A stretch of 64,000 nucleotides of DNA from Neisseria animaloris (GCF_900637855.1 NZ_LR134440.1:1550001-1614000); one strand, 5' to 3'; positions 17,996-27,979 are shown, numbered from the stretch's first letter. Program-made: numbers and translations. Notes: generated by a model from the letters alone, not told the origin.

Positions 17996-20332
17996 ATGAC
18001 CAAGCCGCCTGCCGCCCAAATTCTGCACGACGTTTTCGGCTACCCCGAATTCCGCGGCAGTCAGGCCGAGATTGTGGACACATTGGCGGTCGGCAACAGC
18101 CTGCTGGTGTTGATGCCCACCGGCGGCGGCAAATCGTTGTGTTACCAAATTCCCGCCCTGATGCGCGAAGGCGTGGCCGTGGTGGTGTCGCCGCTGATTG
18201 CCCTGATGAACGACCAAGTGGCCGCGCTGCACACGGCGGGTGTGGCGGCGGCCTGCGTGCACAGCGGCACTACTCCCGACGAAGCGCGGCAGATTGCCGA
18301 CGATATCCAGTCAGGCCGTCTGAAACTGCTTTACGTTGCCCCCGAACGCTTGGTTGGCGAGCGTTTCCTGCGCTTTCTCGACCAACACACCATCAGCCTG
18401 TTTGCCATCGACGAAGCCCATTGCGTGAGCCAATGGGGGCACGACTTCCGCCCCGAATACCAACAGCTCGGTTTGCTGGCCGACCGCTATCCGCACGTTC
18501 CCCGCATCGCCCTCACCGCCACCGCCGATGCCGCCACCCGCGCCGACATCAAACATTACCTGCGCTTGGAAGACGCGGCCGAGTTCGTGGCCAGCTTCGA
18601 CCGCCCGAATATCTACTACCAAGTAATTGAAAAAAACAACGGTAAAAAACAACTGCTTGATTTCATCGTGAAACAGATGGCGGGGCAAAGCGGCATCGTT
18701 TATTGCCTGAGCCGAAAAAAAGTGGAAGACACCGCCGCCTTTTTATGTGAGCACGGCTTGGATGCCATTCCCTACCACGCCGGTTTGAGCATGGACGTGC
18801 GCGAGGCCAACCAGCGGCGTTTTACCCGTGAAGACAACGTTATCGTCGTCGCCACCGTCGCTTTCGGCATGGGCATCGACAAACCCGATGTGCGTTTCGT
18901 CGCCCATCTCGACATGCCGCAAAGCGTCGAACATTTCTACCAAGAATCAGGCCGAGCGGGGCGCGACGGCCTGCCCGCCGCAAGCTGGCTGTGCTACGGC
19001 CTTAACGACTGGGTGTTGCTGCGCGAACGCATCCAAACCGGCAACAGCGACGACATGCAAAAACAAATCGAACTGCAAAAACTCGATGCCATGTTGTCGG
19101 TATGCGAAACCGCCGACTGCCGCCGCGTTTTGCTGCTCAAACACTTCGGCGAAGATTCCCAACCCTGCGGCCATTGCGACAACTGCCTGCATCCGCCCGT
19201 GCGCTTCGACGGCACCGTGCCGGTGCAGAAACTGCTCAGCTGCGTGTACCGGGTCGGCCAACAGTTCGCCGCAGGTTATGTGATTAACGTATTGCGCGGC
19301 AAAAGCGACGATTGGATTGCCCGCAACCGCCACCACGAATTATCCACCTTCGGCATCGGCGACAACCTTTCCGACAAAGAATGGCGCGCCGTTATCCGCC
19401 AATGCATCAGCGCCGGCTACCTCACCGTCAACCCCCTGATGCACCAAGCCCTGCAACTCACCCCCGCCGCCAAAACCGTGCTCAAAGGCGGCACACCCGT
19501 ATGGCTGCGCCCGCTCAAACGCGACAAAGCCGCCACCCAAAAACCGAAAGAAGAATGGCTGCGTACCGAACGTGAAGAACGCATCTGGCAAGCATTGCGC
19601 GCTTGGCGGCTCAAACGCGCACAGGCCGAAGAAGTGCCCGCTTATGTGATTTTCGGCGACAAAACCCTGCGCGACATCGTCGAAAAACTGCCCGCCACCC
19701 CCGCCGAACTGTACGACATCTACGGCTTGGGCGAAGCCAAAATCAACAGCTTCGGCAACGAAATCATCGAAGTGTGCCAAGCCTTTACAGAACACGGCAG
19801 GCCGTCTGAACACCCATCCGCCTTGCCCGATACCGTTTCAGACGGCCTCGAAACCGAACGCGACCGCCGGCTTTGGCAAGCCTTGAACACATGGCGCAGC
19901 CGTACCGCACAGACAGAAGGCGTTACCCCGCATACCGTCTGCCCCGACGACAGCCTGCTCGATTTAGTCCGCAACACCCCCGAAGAAGCCGCTGACTTAA
20001 ACGGCATCTACGGCTTGGGCGCAGTACGCATCGGCAAATTCGGCAGCAGCATACTGGCTGTCTGCAAACCCTTTTCAGACGGCCTCAGCAACGAAGCCAA
20101 ACACAAACGCCGCCTGATGCGCGCCCTGATGCAGTGGTGCGCCGCCACCGCCGAAACCGAAGGCGAACCCGAGCACACCGTTTTCAGCAAAATCACCCTG
20201 CGCGCCATCGCCGCCAAACAGCCGCAAACGTTGGCGGAGTTGGGCGGTATACACGGCGTGGGTGCAGACAAAATCGAAAAATACGGCAAGGCGGTGTTGG
20301 AAGTGTGCAGACAGCAGCAGGGAATAATGTAA
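17996..20332 (+). CDS. recQ: ATP-dependent DNA helicase RecQ with three HRDC domains
   Basis: 778 residues, much longer than E. coli RecQ (about 610). Helicase core: Walker A PTGGGKS near residues 41-47, DEAH at about 140, and motif [12 protein letters not shown] near 318. The RecQ zinc module has four cysteines (C-x-DC...CGHCDNC, about 378-400), then the winged helix. Three consecutive HRDC domains follow (about 520-595, 617-690, 700-775), each with a GLG/GVG..KI..(Y/F)G core. Three-HRDC RecQ is known from N. gonorrhoeae and N. meningitidis, where it takes part in DNA repair and pilin antigenic variation. Three DUS copies (19799, 19837, 20074) encode the linkers between the HRDC domains. Confidence 0.97.
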   Translation: MTKPPAAQILHDVFGYPEFRGSQAEIVDTLAVGNSLLVLMPTGGGKSLCYQIPALMREGVAVVVSPLIALMNDQVAALHTAGVAAACVHSGTTPDEARQIADDIQSGRLKLLYVAPERLVGERFLRFLDQHTISLFAIDEAHCVSQWGHDFRPEYQQLGLLADRYPHVPRIALTATADAATRADIKHYLRLEDAAEFVASFDRPNIYYQVIEKNNGKKQLLDFIVKQMAGQSGIVYCLSRKKVEDTAAFLCEHGLDAIPYHAGLSMDVREANQRRFTREDNVIVVATVAFGMGIDKPDVRFVAHLDMPQSVEHFYQESGRAGRDGLPAASWLCYGLNDWVLLRERIQTGNSDDMQKQIELQKLDAMLSVCETADCRRVLLLKHFGEDSQPCGHCDNCLHPPVRFDGTVPVQKLLSCVYRVGQQFAAGYVINVLRGKSDDWIARNRHHELSTFGIGDNLSDKEWRAVIRQCISAGYLTVNPLMHQALQLTPAAKTVLKGGTPVWLRPLKRDKAATQKPKEEWLRTEREERIWQALRAWRLKRAQAEEVPAYVIFGDKTLRDIVEKLPATPAELYDIYGLGEAKINSFGNEIIEVCQAFTEHGRPSEHPSALPDTVSDGLETERDRRLWQALNTWRSRTAQTEGVTPHTVCPDDSLLDLVRNTPEEAADLNGIYGLGAVRIGKFGSSILAVCKPFSDGLSNEAKHKRRLMRALMQWCAATAETEGEPEHTVFSKITLRAIAAKQPQTLAELGGIHGVGADKIEKYGKAVLEVCRQQQGIM

Positions 20333-20387
20333 ACCGCGTTATATCAATCTTTCCGCGCAAATCAAACGTAACACAATAAAAAATAAG

Positions 20388-20427
20388 AGGCCGTCTGAAA
20401 AGTTGGGAATACTTTTTCAGACGGCCT
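20388..20427. terminator. DUS-pair terminator
   Basis: AGGCCGTCTGAAAAGT and complement around a 7-nt loop, then TTTTGTTTT. It lies between convergent recQ and thiG. Confidence 0.8.
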
Positions 20428-20441
20428 TTTGTTTTATGCTT

Positions 20442-21236
20442 TCAATATTCAGCCGAATGCCAAAAGGGTTGGCCTACGGTCGGCGTGCTGGCTTGTGCTT
20501 GCGTGCGCGGTTGTACGGGTTCGGCTTCGAAGGCCAGCCTTCCGGCTTCGGTGGCGGCAGCAAAGGCGCGGGCCATGTCGACGGGGTGGCCGGAGCGGGA
20601 AACGGCGGTGTTCAGCAACACGGCATCAAACCCCCATTCCATTACTTGGGCGGCTTGCGAGGGCAGACCCAAGCCTGCGTCGATAATCAGCGGGGTATCT
20701 GGCAGGCGTTCGCGTAATACTTTTAAGGCGTATTCGTGCACCACGCCCAAGCCTGTGCCGATGGGGGCGGCCCACGGCATCAAGGCTTGGCAGCCTGCAT
20801 CGAGCAGGCGGCGGCAGGCGATGAGGTCTTCGGTGCAGTAGGGCAACACTTTGAAGCCGTCGCCGATCAGGATGCGGGCGGCTTCGACGAGCTGGAATAC
20901 GTCGGGTTGCAGGGTGTCGTCGTCGCCGATGAGTTCGAGTTTGATCCAGTCGGTTTCAAACACTTCGCGTGCCATCTGCGCGGTGGTTACGGCCTCCTGC
21001 ACGCTTTGGCAGCCTGCGGTATTGGGCAGGATGGGGATATTTAAATCTTGCAGTAAATTCCAAAAGCCTTGCCCGTGTGTTTCGCCGGCTGTGCTTTGGC
21101 GGCGCAGTGACACGGTAATCATGGCGGGGCGGGCGGTTTCAATCGATCGGCGCAGGATTTCGGCGGTGGGGTAGGCCGCGGTGCCGAGCAGCAGGCGGGA
21201 AGGGAAGGCTTGGTTGTAGAGGCTCAAGTTGCTCAT
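20442..21236 (-). CDS. thiG: thiazole synthase ThiG
   Basis: 264 residues, TIM-barrel. It makes the thiazole phosphate moiety of thiamine from deoxyxylulose 5-phosphate, dehydroglycine and ThiS thiocarboxylate. Signatures: [10 protein letters not shown] near residue 15-24, the SLRRQ segment, the [11 protein letters not shown] region, [20 protein letters not shown] with the catalytic Lys replaced by the usual ThiG pattern upstream, and [24 protein letters not shown]. It lies downstream of thiS on the same strand, but yciA lies between. No TPP riboswitch was recognised in the 123 bp upstream, which hold a DUS pair. Confidence 0.95.
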   Translation of the reverse strand: MSNLSLYNQAFPSRLLLGTAAYPTAEILRRSIETARPAMITVSLRRQSTAGETHGQGFWNLLQDLNIPILPNTAGCQSVQEAVTTAQMAREVFETDWIKLELIGDDDTLQPDVFQLVEAARILIGDGFKVLPYCTEDLIACRRLLDAGCQALMPWAAPIGTGLGVVHEYALKVLRERLPDTPLIIDAGLGLPSQAAQVMEWGFDAVLLNTAVSRSGHPVDMARAFAAATEAGRLAFEAEPVQPRTQAQASTPTVGQPFWHSAEY

Positions 21237-21261
21237 AGGGAGGTTTCCTCGATGGAAATGT

Positions 21262-21322
21262 TCAGGCCGTCTGAAATGCCGGATACGGGAGGACGGCTGC
21301 TTCTCGCTTTCAGACGGCCTGA
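21262..21322. terminator. DUS pair between yciA and thiG
   Basis: TCAGGCCGTCTGAAA and TTTCAGACGGCCTGA, perfect 15-bp arms with a 31-nt loop that itself contains GACGGCTG. It follows yciA and would separate its transcription from thiG. Confidence 0.55.
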
Positions 21323-21359
21323 GGCAGTATGGCGGTTATTCTACACCTTGTATGGGTGT

Positions 21360-21815
21360 TTAATAAGCCAGTGCCTGCTCCAGCTCGGGGTTGTTTTCTT
21401 TCGGTACGGGACGAGGGCGGCCTTGGGTGTCGATGGCTACGTAAGTGAACACGGCTTCGGTAACGAGTTGGCGGTCGTTGTCTTGCTTGTCGTGCATGGC
21501 CTTTTTCACCCACACTTCGATCTTCACTTGCAGCGAGGTGTTGCCGACGTGCACGCAACGGCCGTAACAGCATACGACATCGCCCACGCTTACGGGGCGG
21601 ATGAAGGCCATTTGTTCGACGGCCACGGTAACGATGCGGCCTTGCGCGATTTCGGCTGCCATGATGCCGCCGCCGATGTCCATTTGCGACATAATCCAGC
21701 CGCCGAAAATGTCGCCGTTCGGGTTGGTGTCGGCAGGCATGGCGAGGTTGCGCAGCAGCAGGCTGCCTCTGGGTGCGTCGTGCGGTAGGTGTGTGTTTGT
21801 TGTCGGGTGGTTCAT
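21360..21815 (-). CDS. yciA: acyl-CoA thioesterase YciA
   Basis: 151 residues, single hot-dog domain (about residues 15-130). The family motif NPNGDIFGGWIMSQMD (residues 32-47) holds the catalytic Asp and the helix-start glycines. Hydrolyses a broad range of acyl-CoAs in the cytoplasm, forming hexamers in Haemophilus. It sits between thiS and thiG on the same strand, which is not a functional pairing that I know of. The start codon has only a weak ribosome binding site. Confidence 0.92.
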   Translation of the reverse strand: MNHPTTNTHLPHDAPRGSLLLRNLAMPADTNPNGDIFGGWIMSQMDIGGGIMAAEIAQGRIVTVAVEQMAFIRPVSVGDVVCCYGRCVHVGNTSLQVKIEVWVKKAMHDKQDNDRQLVTEAVFTYVAIDTQGRPRPVPKENNPELEQALAY

Positions 21816-21861
21816 ATGGTTTGCCTTTTTATGGTTTGTTTTGACGGGTTTTAAGACGGCC

Positions 21862-22056
21862 TTATCCGCCGACCACGGGGCGTACGATGTCTATTTTGTC
21901 GCCTTCGTCCAGAATGGTTTCGGCATAACGGGTTTTGGATACAAATGCGGTGTTTACTGCTACGGCGAAAGGTTTTGGCGGCTTAACCTGTTCGATTAAA
22001 TCGGCGACGGTAGAACCGCTTAACTGCACGGTTTCGCCATTCAATCTGATGTTCAT
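21862..22056 (-). CDS. thiS: sulfur carrier protein ThiS
   Basis: 64 residues, beta-grasp fold, ending in the required Gly-Gly (RPVVGG). The C-terminus is adenylated and turned into a thiocarboxylate, which gives its sulfur to ThiG. It lies 45 bp upstream of yciA and is separated from the M16 peptidase gene by a DUS pair. An AAGGAAC ribosome binding site precedes the ATG. Confidence 0.95.
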   Translation of the reverse strand: MNIRLNGETVQLSGSTVADLIEQVKPPKPFAVAVNTAFVSKTRYAETILDEGDKIDIVRPVVGG

Positions 22057-22076
22057 CGTTTGTTCCTTCGAGGGTG

Positions 22077-22121
22077 GAGGCCGTCTGAAAACGGGGCGGA
22101 TAGATGTTTTCAGACGGCCTC
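22077..22121. terminator. DUS-pair terminator
   Basis: Perfect 16-bp arms (GAGGCCGTCTGAAAAC and complement) after the M16 peptidase gene, before thiS. Confidence 0.75.
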
Positions 22122-22126
22122 GGGAT

Positions 22127-23452
22127 TTATGGTTTCTTCACATAAGCCGCTTCGGGGCGCACCACCACCACGCTGGAGCGTTGTGGCGTGAGCAGTTTGG
22201 CGGCGGCCTGCACATCGGCGGCGCTTACTTTTTGCAAACGGCGGCGGATTTCGGCTTCGTCGCTATATTTGAAACCGCGTGTTTCCAACTGGCCCAACAG
22301 CGATGCTTGGGAAGTCATGGAATCTTTGGCGTAGATTTCTGAAGCGGCGCTCAGGCGGCGCACTCTCTCCAGTTCGCTTTGGCTGATGCCGTTGTCGGCA
22401 ATGTTTTTGATTTCGCTGTGGATGGATTCGAGCAGGGCTTTGTCGCCGGTGCCTTCGGCAGGCATGGCGACGATGCTGAACAGCGGCATGTCGCGGCTGA
22501 ACATGTCGTAGTTTACACCGATATCCAAGGCGAGCTGTTTGCCGCGCACGAGGTTTTTATCCAAACGGCTCGACGAGTTGCCGCCGAGAATATCCGACAA
22601 CACGTCTAAGGCATAAGGCAGCTTGTCGGTGGTTTTTTCCAGTTTGGGCACGCGGTAGGAAAGCGCGATAACGGGCTGGCGGGTAACGGCGGAAGTGGTT
22701 TCGGCCGAAACAGGCGCGCGTTCGGCGGTTTCATTGATGCGGTTGCGCGGCGGCAGGGTTTTGGCGGGAATGTTGCCGAACAGGTTTTCCGCCGTTTTCA
22801 AAGTCTGCTTGGCGTTCACATCGCCCACAATCACCAGCGTGGCATTGTTTGGCGCATACCATTGTTTGTACCATTGGCGCAAATCGTCGGCTTTGAGCGT
22901 GTGCAGGTCGTTCATGTAGCCGATTACCGGCGCGCGCAGGGCGGGGATTTGATAGCTGTTGAGAAACACATGTTCCCATAGTTTTCCGAACGGGCTGTCG
23001 TCGGTGCGCTGGCGGCGTTCTTCGCGTATCACGTTCATTTCGTTGATAAATTCTTTATCGCTGAAATTCAGGTTTGCCATACGGTCGGCTTCCATTTTCA
23101 GCACTTCGGGCAGATTGGCGGCGGCCACGTTTTCGTAATACACGGTTTCGTAGCGGTTGGTGTAGGCATTGTTCTGCCCGCCCAAAGCCGAAACGCGGCG
23201 GCTGAATTCGCCCGAAGGCACGGCGGGCGTGCCTTTAAACATCATGTGTTCCAACGCATGGCTCAGGCCGGTTTTGCCTTCCTTTTCGTCGATACTGCCC
23301 ACTTTATACCAAAGCTGCGACACCGCCACCGGCGCGCGGCGGTCTTCCTTTACAATCACTTTCAGGCCGTTGGGCAGCGTGCGGGCAAGCGTTTGCGCCC
23401 ATGCGGGGGTGGTAGCGGCCAGTGCGGCCAGCAAAATAATACGGCGTAACAT
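22127..23452 (-). CDS. M16-family zinc metallopeptidase, catalytic
   Basis: 441 residues with a signal peptide (cleavage after AWA, residue 19), so periplasmic. The inverted zinc motif HxxEH is intact (H65-A-L-E68-H69) and the third ligand is expected at Glu144/145 in the NVIREERRQ segment. The second M16 domain (PF05193) starts near residue 185 (DDLRQWYKQWYAPNNATLVIVGDV). These peptidases degrade small proteins and peptides. It probably works with the zinc-less M16 protein at 8055-9359, which in many other bacteria is encoded in the same operon; here the two genes are about 13 kb apart. Confidence 0.92.
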   Translation of the reverse strand: MLRRIILLAALAATTPAWAQTLARTLPNGLKVIVKEDRRAPVAVSQLWYKVGSIDEKEGKTGLSHALEHMMFKGTPAVPSGEFSRRVSALGGQNNAYTNRYETVYYENVAAANLPEVLKMEADRMANLNFSDKEFINEMNVIREERRQRTDDSPFGKLWEHVFLNSYQIPALRAPVIGYMNDLHTLKADDLRQWYKQWYAPNNATLVIVGDVNAKQTLKTAENLFGNIPAKTLPPRNRINETAERAPVSAETTSAVTRQPVIALSYRVPKLEKTTDKLPYALDVLSDILGGNSSSRLDKNLVRGKQLALDIGVNYDMFSRDMPLFSIVAMPAEGTGDKALLESIHSEIKNIADNGISQSELERVRRLSAASEIYAKDSMTSQASLLGQLETRGFKYSDEAEIRRRLQKVSAADVQAAAKLLTPQRSSVVVVRPEAAYVKKP

Positions 23453-23512
23453 GAATCGTCCTCGAAATGAAAATTGCCAAAATAATAGCTTTTGCCTGCG
23501 TATTAAACAAGG

Positions 23513-23545
23513 AGGCCGTCTGAAAATAGGATTTCAGACGGCCTT
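23513..23545. terminator. DUS-pair terminator
   Basis: AGGCCGTCTGAAAAT and ATTTCAGACGGCCTT just after the PH-domain gene (minus strand). Confidence 0.7.
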
Positions 23546-23565
23546 CGGAAGCTGTGGGATCGCTC

Positions 23566-24012
23566 TCAATGCGGTTGGTTGATTTCCTGCCGGTTTTGCA
23601 TCGCCAACGACCCCAACATGGTGTAAAGCGGCACGATATCGGTTGATTTGGGAAACTCGAATTTATAAGTAAGCAACTGTTCGTTGTGTGCTTTTCTGTA
23701 AATGCTTTGCAGACAGGTAATCGTGATTTCACAGTCATCCAGCCCCGTGCCCGCGGTTTCCATTTCCACATCGACAATGTTCATCAGATAAATGGATTTG
23801 AAACTCTGCTTTTTACCTGTTGCGCCCTGTTTGTCGATAAATAAAATACGCTGGTTGGTGAAAATAATTAAATCCCGAATCAGTTTGTAGCCGATAGAGA
23901 TTTTTTCCCCTTCGAAAAGATAGCGGCCGAACTGTTGTGCCAATTCCTCCACGGGCATTTCGCTCATATTGCCCAAAACGCCTTGCACCAGTTTGCCCAA
24001 ACCAAAAGCCAT
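23566..24012 (-). CDS. bacterial PH-domain protein
   Basis: 148 residues. From about residue 30 the sequence follows the bacterial pleckstrin-homology (PF08000) pattern: LFEGEKISIGYKLIRDLIIFTNQRILFIDKQG, then KSIYLMNIVDVEMETAG and a final helix. There is no signal peptide and no membrane segment; the N-terminal 25 residues are a short amphipathic helix. These proteins form rings or oligomers with unknown biological role. The gene is single and points away from ftsY. Confidence 0.8.
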   Translation of the reverse strand: MAFGLGKLVQGVLGNMSEMPVEELAQQFGRYLFEGEKISIGYKLIRDLIIFTNQRILFIDKQGATGKKQSFKSIYLMNIVDVEMETAGTGLDDCEITITCLQSIYRKAHNEQLLTYKFEFPKSTDIVPLYTMLGSLAMQNRQEINQPH

Positions 24013-24154
24013 AGTGAATATCCTCGATTATTTTTCAACATTAAAATACCGTTTCTCGCGGAACGGCATTTTATCATGACTAAAATATTGATAATAAATT
24101 TACAGTTACCGATATGACTTATTTTCCTCTGACGTGTTTCTCTGCTCCGGCGGA

Positions 24155-24182
24155 TTGGCATTCTCTGAAAATACGTTACAAT
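24155..24182 (+). promoter_or_regulatory. ftsY promoter
   Basis: TTGGCA (5 of 6), 16-bp spacer, TACAAT (5 of 6), ending 36 bp before the ftsY ATG. It is the best sigma-70 match noticed in the window. Confidence 0.5.
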
Positions 24183-24218
24183 TCAGGTCTGAAACCACTT
24201 TTTCAAACAAGGAAAGCC

Positions 24219-25589
24219 ATGTTCAGCTTCTTTAAACGCAAGAAAAAACAGGAAACTGCCGAAACCGTTGCCGAACCTGTGCAAAAGCCGGTATCGGAAA
24301 CGGGTGCCGAAATCGCGGACGAGCCGTCCGCCCTTGAAATCTCCACGCCTGAAACCCTCGAACCGCTGACCGAAACCCAGCTTGAAGCGGTAGAAGAACA
24401 TGAAGAAAGCAGCGTGCTCGACCAGTTGGTGTCGGGCGTGGTTTCCGGCAGCAGCGAATTGCCCGAACAATATGATCCGAATGCGCCGGTAGCCAAAATC
24501 CACGTTTCGCCGATACCCGAAGGCGATGCCGCACCGGTGGAAGAGGCGGCCGAACTCAACAGCAGCGAATTGGCCGATGCTTTGAGACTGCCCGACAGCA
24601 TCGCCACGATGACTGCGCCGGTGGTTGCCGCTGCCGACGCGCCTACCAAGCCTGTGACGGAGGAAGACGAACCTGCCAAGCTCGGTTGGGCGGCGCGTTT
24701 GAAAAAAGGCCTTACCAAATCGCGCGACCAAATGGCCAAATCGCTGGCCGGCGTATTCGGCGGCGGCCAGATCGACGAAGACCTGTATGAAGAATTGGAA
24801 ACCGTGCTGATTACCAGCGATATGGGCATGGAAGCCACCGAATATCTGATGAAAGACGTGCGCAAACGTGTATCGTTGCGCGGTTTGAAAGACGGCAACG
24901 AGCTGCGCGGTGCCTTGAAAGATGCGATTTACGATTTAATCAAGCCGTTGCAGAAACCGCTGGTGATTCCCGACAACGGGCAGCCGTTTGTGATTATGCT
25001 GGCCGGCATCAACGGTGCGGGTAAAACCACTTCTATCGGCAAACTGGCCAAATACTTCCAATCGCAAGGCAAATCGGTATTGCTGGCGGCGGGCGATACT
25101 TTCCGCGCCGCCGCCCGAGAGCAGTTGCAGGAATGGGGTGCGCGCAACGGCGTGACCGTGATTTCGCAAAGCACGGGCGATTCCGCAGCCGTCTGCTTCG
25201 ATGCCGTCGAAGCTGCCAAAGCGCGCGGTATCGACATCGTGTTGGCCGACACCGCAGGCCGTCTGCCGACCCAGCTTCATTTGATGGAAGAAATCAAAAA
25301 AGTGAAGCGCGTGCTGCAAAAATCCATGCCCGACGCGCCGCATGAAATTATTGTGGTGTTGGATGCCAATATCGGTCAAAACGCCATTAATCAGGTGGTG
25401 GCATTTGATGACGCGCTCGATGTTACCGGCCTGATTGTTACCAAACTCGACGGTACGGCCAAAGGCGGTATTTTGGCTGCGCTGGCTTCCAACCGCCCGA
25501 TTCCGGTGCGCTATATCGGCGTGGGCGAGAGCATCGACGACTTGCGCCCGTTTGACGCGCGTGCGTTTGTGGATGCTTTGTTTGATTAA
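24219..25589 (+). CDS. ftsY: signal recognition particle receptor FtsY
   Basis: 456 residues. FtsY docks SRP-ribosome complexes at the membrane and delivers them to SecYEG. A basic start (FSFFKRKKKQ) and a long acidic Glu/Ala/Pro-rich A domain (about residues 12-150) precede the NG GTPase domain. G1 GINGAGKTT lies near 263-271, DTAGRLPTQ near 342-350 and TKLDGTAKGG near 408-417. The frame is open back to 24114, but the ATG at 24219 has an AAGGAAA ribosome binding site and a promoter just upstream. Confidence 0.97.
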   Translation: MFSFFKRKKKQETAETVAEPVQKPVSETGAEIADEPSALEISTPETLEPLTETQLEAVEEHEESSVLDQLVSGVVSGSSELPEQYDPNAPVAKIHVSPIPEGDAAPVEEAAELNSSELADALRLPDSIATMTAPVVAAADAPTKPVTEEDEPAKLGWAARLKKGLTKSRDQMAKSLAGVFGGGQIDEDLYEELETVLITSDMGMEATEYLMKDVRKRVSLRGLKDGNELRGALKDAIYDLIKPLQKPLVIPDNGQPFVIMLAGINGAGKTTSIGKLAKYFQSQGKSVLLAAGDTFRAAAREQLQEWGARNGVTVISQSTGDSAAVCFDAVEAAKARGIDIVLADTAGRLPTQLHLMEEIKKVKRVLQKSMPDAPHEIIVVLDANIGQNAINQVVAFDDALDVTGLIVTKLDGTAKGGILAALASNRPIPVRYIGVGESIDDLRPFDARAFVDALFD

Positions 25590-25606
25590 GTTGCGGTAAA
25601 AGAAAC

Positions 25607-25640
25607 AGGCCGTCTGAAAAATAAGTTTTCAGACGGCCTT
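25607..25640. terminator. DUS-pair terminator
   Basis: AGGCCGTCTGAAAA and complement between convergent ftsY and the BolA-family gene. Confidence 0.75.
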
Positions 25641-25658
25641 TCCATATCGGCGGTGCAA

Positions 25659-25910
25659 TCAATCCCGCTGCTTGGCTTCCCATTCCGCAGGCGTGGCGGC
25701 AGTGGTGATGGAGAGCGCGTGCAGTTCGTTGCTGGCGAGTTTGTCGGCCAGCCCGTCTTTAATCAGACGGTGGCGGGCAAGGCGGGCTTTGCCTTCGAAT
25801 TCGGAAGAAACGATGTGGGCGAAAAAGTGGTGGCCGTCGCCTTCCACTTCCACATATTCGCATTTGGCCACGGCTTCGATCATGGCTTTGACTTGTTCGG
25901 GTGTGAGCAT
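25659..25910 (-). CDS. BolA/IbaG family protein
   Basis: 83 residues, one BolA-like class II KH-type domain with the conserved VEGDGHHFFAHIVSSEFEGK segment and LHALSI strand near the end. The short length and the V-x-x-x-GDGxHF pattern fit IbaG (YrbA), which binds a [2Fe-2S] cluster with monothiol glutaredoxin, rather than BolA itself. In many genomes ibaG sits beside mla or murA genes; here it stands alone between ftsY and ftsEX. Confidence 0.88.
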   Translation of the reverse strand: MLTPEQVKAMIEAVAKCEYVEVEGDGHHFFAHIVSSEFEGKARLARHRLIKDGLADKLASNELHALSITTAATPAEWEAKQRD

Positions 25911-26114
25911 GGGGGTTCCTTTTGAAAAAACGGTTTTCAGGCGGCTTGCGGAAAGCCGGGGCCGTCTGAAAAATACGTTGCATTATATAAGATAATGCCT
26001 GACTGCGGCGGCTGAACAGCGGCAACATTATTCGGTATAATCGGTCTCAATGATTTTCAGACGGCCTGTCGGCAACAAAGGCCGTCTGAAACCAACCTTC
26101 CTACGAGAAAATTC

Positions 26115-26768
26115 ATGATTCGTTTCGAACAAGTTTCCAAAACCTATCCCGGCGGTTTTCAAGCGTTGAAAAACGTCAACTTCAAAATCGACAAAGGCGA
26201 GATGATTTTCGTGGCCGGCCATTCCGGTGCGGGCAAATCCACCGTGCTCAAACTGATTGCGGGCATCACCAAGCCCACCGAAGGCAAAGTGTGGATGAAC
26301 AACCAAGACATCGGCAGCCTCAACGACAACCAAATCGGCTTCATGCGCCAGCATATCGGCATTGTGTTTCAAGACCACAAAATCCTGTTCGACCGCAATG
26401 TGCTGCAAAACGTGCTGCTGCCGCTGCGTATTATCGGCTACGATGCCAAACAAGCCGAAACCCGCGCGCGGATTGCGATTGAAAAAGTGGGTTTGGGCGG
26501 GCGCGAGCTTTCCGACCCGGTTACCCTTTCCGGCGGCGAGCAGCAGCGTTTGTGCATTGCCCGCGCCGTCGTCCACCAGCCCAGCCTCTTGATTGCCGAC
26601 GAGCCATCGGCCAACCTCGACCGCGCCTATGCCCTCGATATTATGGAACTCTTCAAAACCTTCCACGAAGTCGGCACCACCGTGATTGTGGCCGCACACG
26701 ACGAAACCTTGATGGCGGATTACGGCCATCGTATTTTGCGTTTGCAGGAAGGCAGGTTCGCATCATGA
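26115..26768 (+). CDS. ftsE: cell-division ABC ATPase FtsE
   Basis: 217 residues. Walker A GHSGAGKST at residues 35-43, signature LSGGEQQR, Walker B LLIADEPSANLD. With FtsX it forms the type VII ABC complex that activates septal peptidoglycan hydrolases at midcell. The stop overlaps the ftsX start (ATGA, 4 bp). Two DUS copies lie just upstream (around 26055-26092), leaving only a short leader. Confidence 0.97.
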   Translation: MIRFEQVSKTYPGGFQALKNVNFKIDKGEMIFVAGHSGAGKSTVLKLIAGITKPTEGKVWMNNQDIGSLNDNQIGFMRQHIGIVFQDHKILFDRNVLQNVLLPLRIIGYDAKQAETRARIAIEKVGLGGRELSDPVTLSGGEQQRLCIARAVVHQPSLLIADEPSANLDRAYALDIMELFKTFHEVGTTVIVAAHDETLMADYGHRILRLQEGRFAS

Positions 26769-27679
26769 ATCATTATTTGTCGCTCCACCTCGATGCTGCT
26801 GCCAACGCCGCACGGCAGTTGCTGAAACAGCCCGTGGGCACGCTGCTGATTTTGCTGATGCTGGCTGTGGCGATGACGCTGCCGCTCACGCTTTACCTTG
26901 GCGTGCAAAGTTCGCAGGCCGTGTTGGGTAAGCTCAACGAGTCGCCGCAAATTACGCTTTATATGGAGCTTAGTGCCGATGAAGCCGATACTGAAGCGGT
27001 AAAATCCCTGCTGGAGAAAGACCCCCGCATCACCAAAAGCGAATTTATCGGCAAGCAGAAAGGCTTGGAAGAATTGCAAATCAGCATGGGCGGGCAGGAT
27101 TTGGTGTCCATGCTTGATGAAAACCCGTTGCCCGACGTGTTTATCGTTACTCCCGATGCCGCCACTCCGCCGGAAGAAATGACGGCCCTGCAAAAAGATT
27201 TGGGCGAGCTGCCGATGGTGGAATCGGCCAAGCTCGATACCGAATGGATGCAGACGCTTTATCAAATCAACGACTTCGTGCATAAAATCTTCTGGTTTTT
27301 AGCCGTTACCCTGAGTGTGGCGTTTGTTTTGGTGGCGCACAACACCATCCGTCTGCAAATTCTCAGCCGCAAAGAAGAAATCGAAATCACCAAGCTTTTG
27401 GGTGCACCCGCTTCGTTTATCCGCCGTCCCTTCCTCTATCAGGCCGCATGGCAGAGCGTGCTGTCGGTGGCGGTGAGCCTCGGTTTGTGTGCGTGGCTGG
27501 TGAATGTGTCGCAGCCGCTGGTCAACCAGATTTTCAAACCCTACGGCCTCAATATCGTTTGGCGGTATTTCCATTTATGGGAAGTGTTGCTGGTATTGGC
27601 TGTGGTAGCCGCCCTCGGCATGGCCGGCGCATGGTTGGCAACGCAGCAGCATTTGCTGGGGTTTAAAGCGAAAAGATAA
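26765..27679 (+). CDS. ftsX: cell-division membrane protein FtsX
   Basis: 304 residues, four transmembrane segments (about residues 22-44, 175-197, 225-247, 270-292) with a large periplasmic loop (about 45-170) that contacts murein-hydrolase activators. The MacB-like C-terminal FtsX domain includes the LSRKEEIEITKLLGAPASFIRRPFL coupling region. The start overlaps ftsE by 4 bp; the frame is open upstream within ftsE but that is a shadow. Confidence 0.96.
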   Translation: MNHYLSLHLDAAANAARQLLKQPVGTLLILLMLAVAMTLPLTLYLGVQSSQAVLGKLNESPQITLYMELSADEADTEAVKSLLEKDPRITKSEFIGKQKGLEELQISMGGQDLVSMLDENPLPDVFIVTPDAATPPEEMTALQKDLGELPMVESAKLDTEWMQTLYQINDFVHKIFWFLAVTLSVAFVLVAHNTIRLQILSRKEEIEITKLLGAPASFIRRPFLYQAAWQSVLSVAVSLGLCAWLVNVSQPLVNQIFKPYGLNIVWRYFHLWEVLLVLAVVAALGMAGAWLATQQHLLGFKAKR

Positions 27680-27694
27680 GCCGTTCGCGGTTGG

Positions 27695-27742
27695 AGGCCG
27701 TCTGAAAACAAGCCTGTGGAGCTAAAAGTTTTCAGACGGCCT
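27695..27742. terminator. DUS-pair terminator after ftsX
   Basis: AGGCCGTCTGAAAAC and complement followed by TTTTT on the plus strand. Confidence 0.8.
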
Positions 27743-27761
27743 TTTTGCGGTGAAGCGGGCA

Positions 27762-27807
27762 TATATGGCAAACAAACTTAATCTTCGATGCAAGGCGCAC
27801 GCCGTAG
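27762..27807. repeat. dispersed repeat, copy 1 (truncated)
   Basis: TATATGGCAAACAAACTTA, then CTTCGATGCAAGGC and ACGCCGTAG. It matches the block at 38789-38834 with a few changes. This copy lacks the inverted arm found in copy 2. Confidence 0.5.
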
Positions 27808-27979
27808 CAGTCGGAAGTTTCACTGTAAAACCCGCTTCGTAAAAATATCCGTATTTGTTATGCTGTTGGAAACCAAAGATTGCTTTTAACGGTCTGGTAT
27901 AGAAAGCAGCTTGCAAAATCTCAGGCCGTCTGAACCCCTCCGTTTCGGCCGCCTGACAACATGAAAAGAAAGCCATGAA

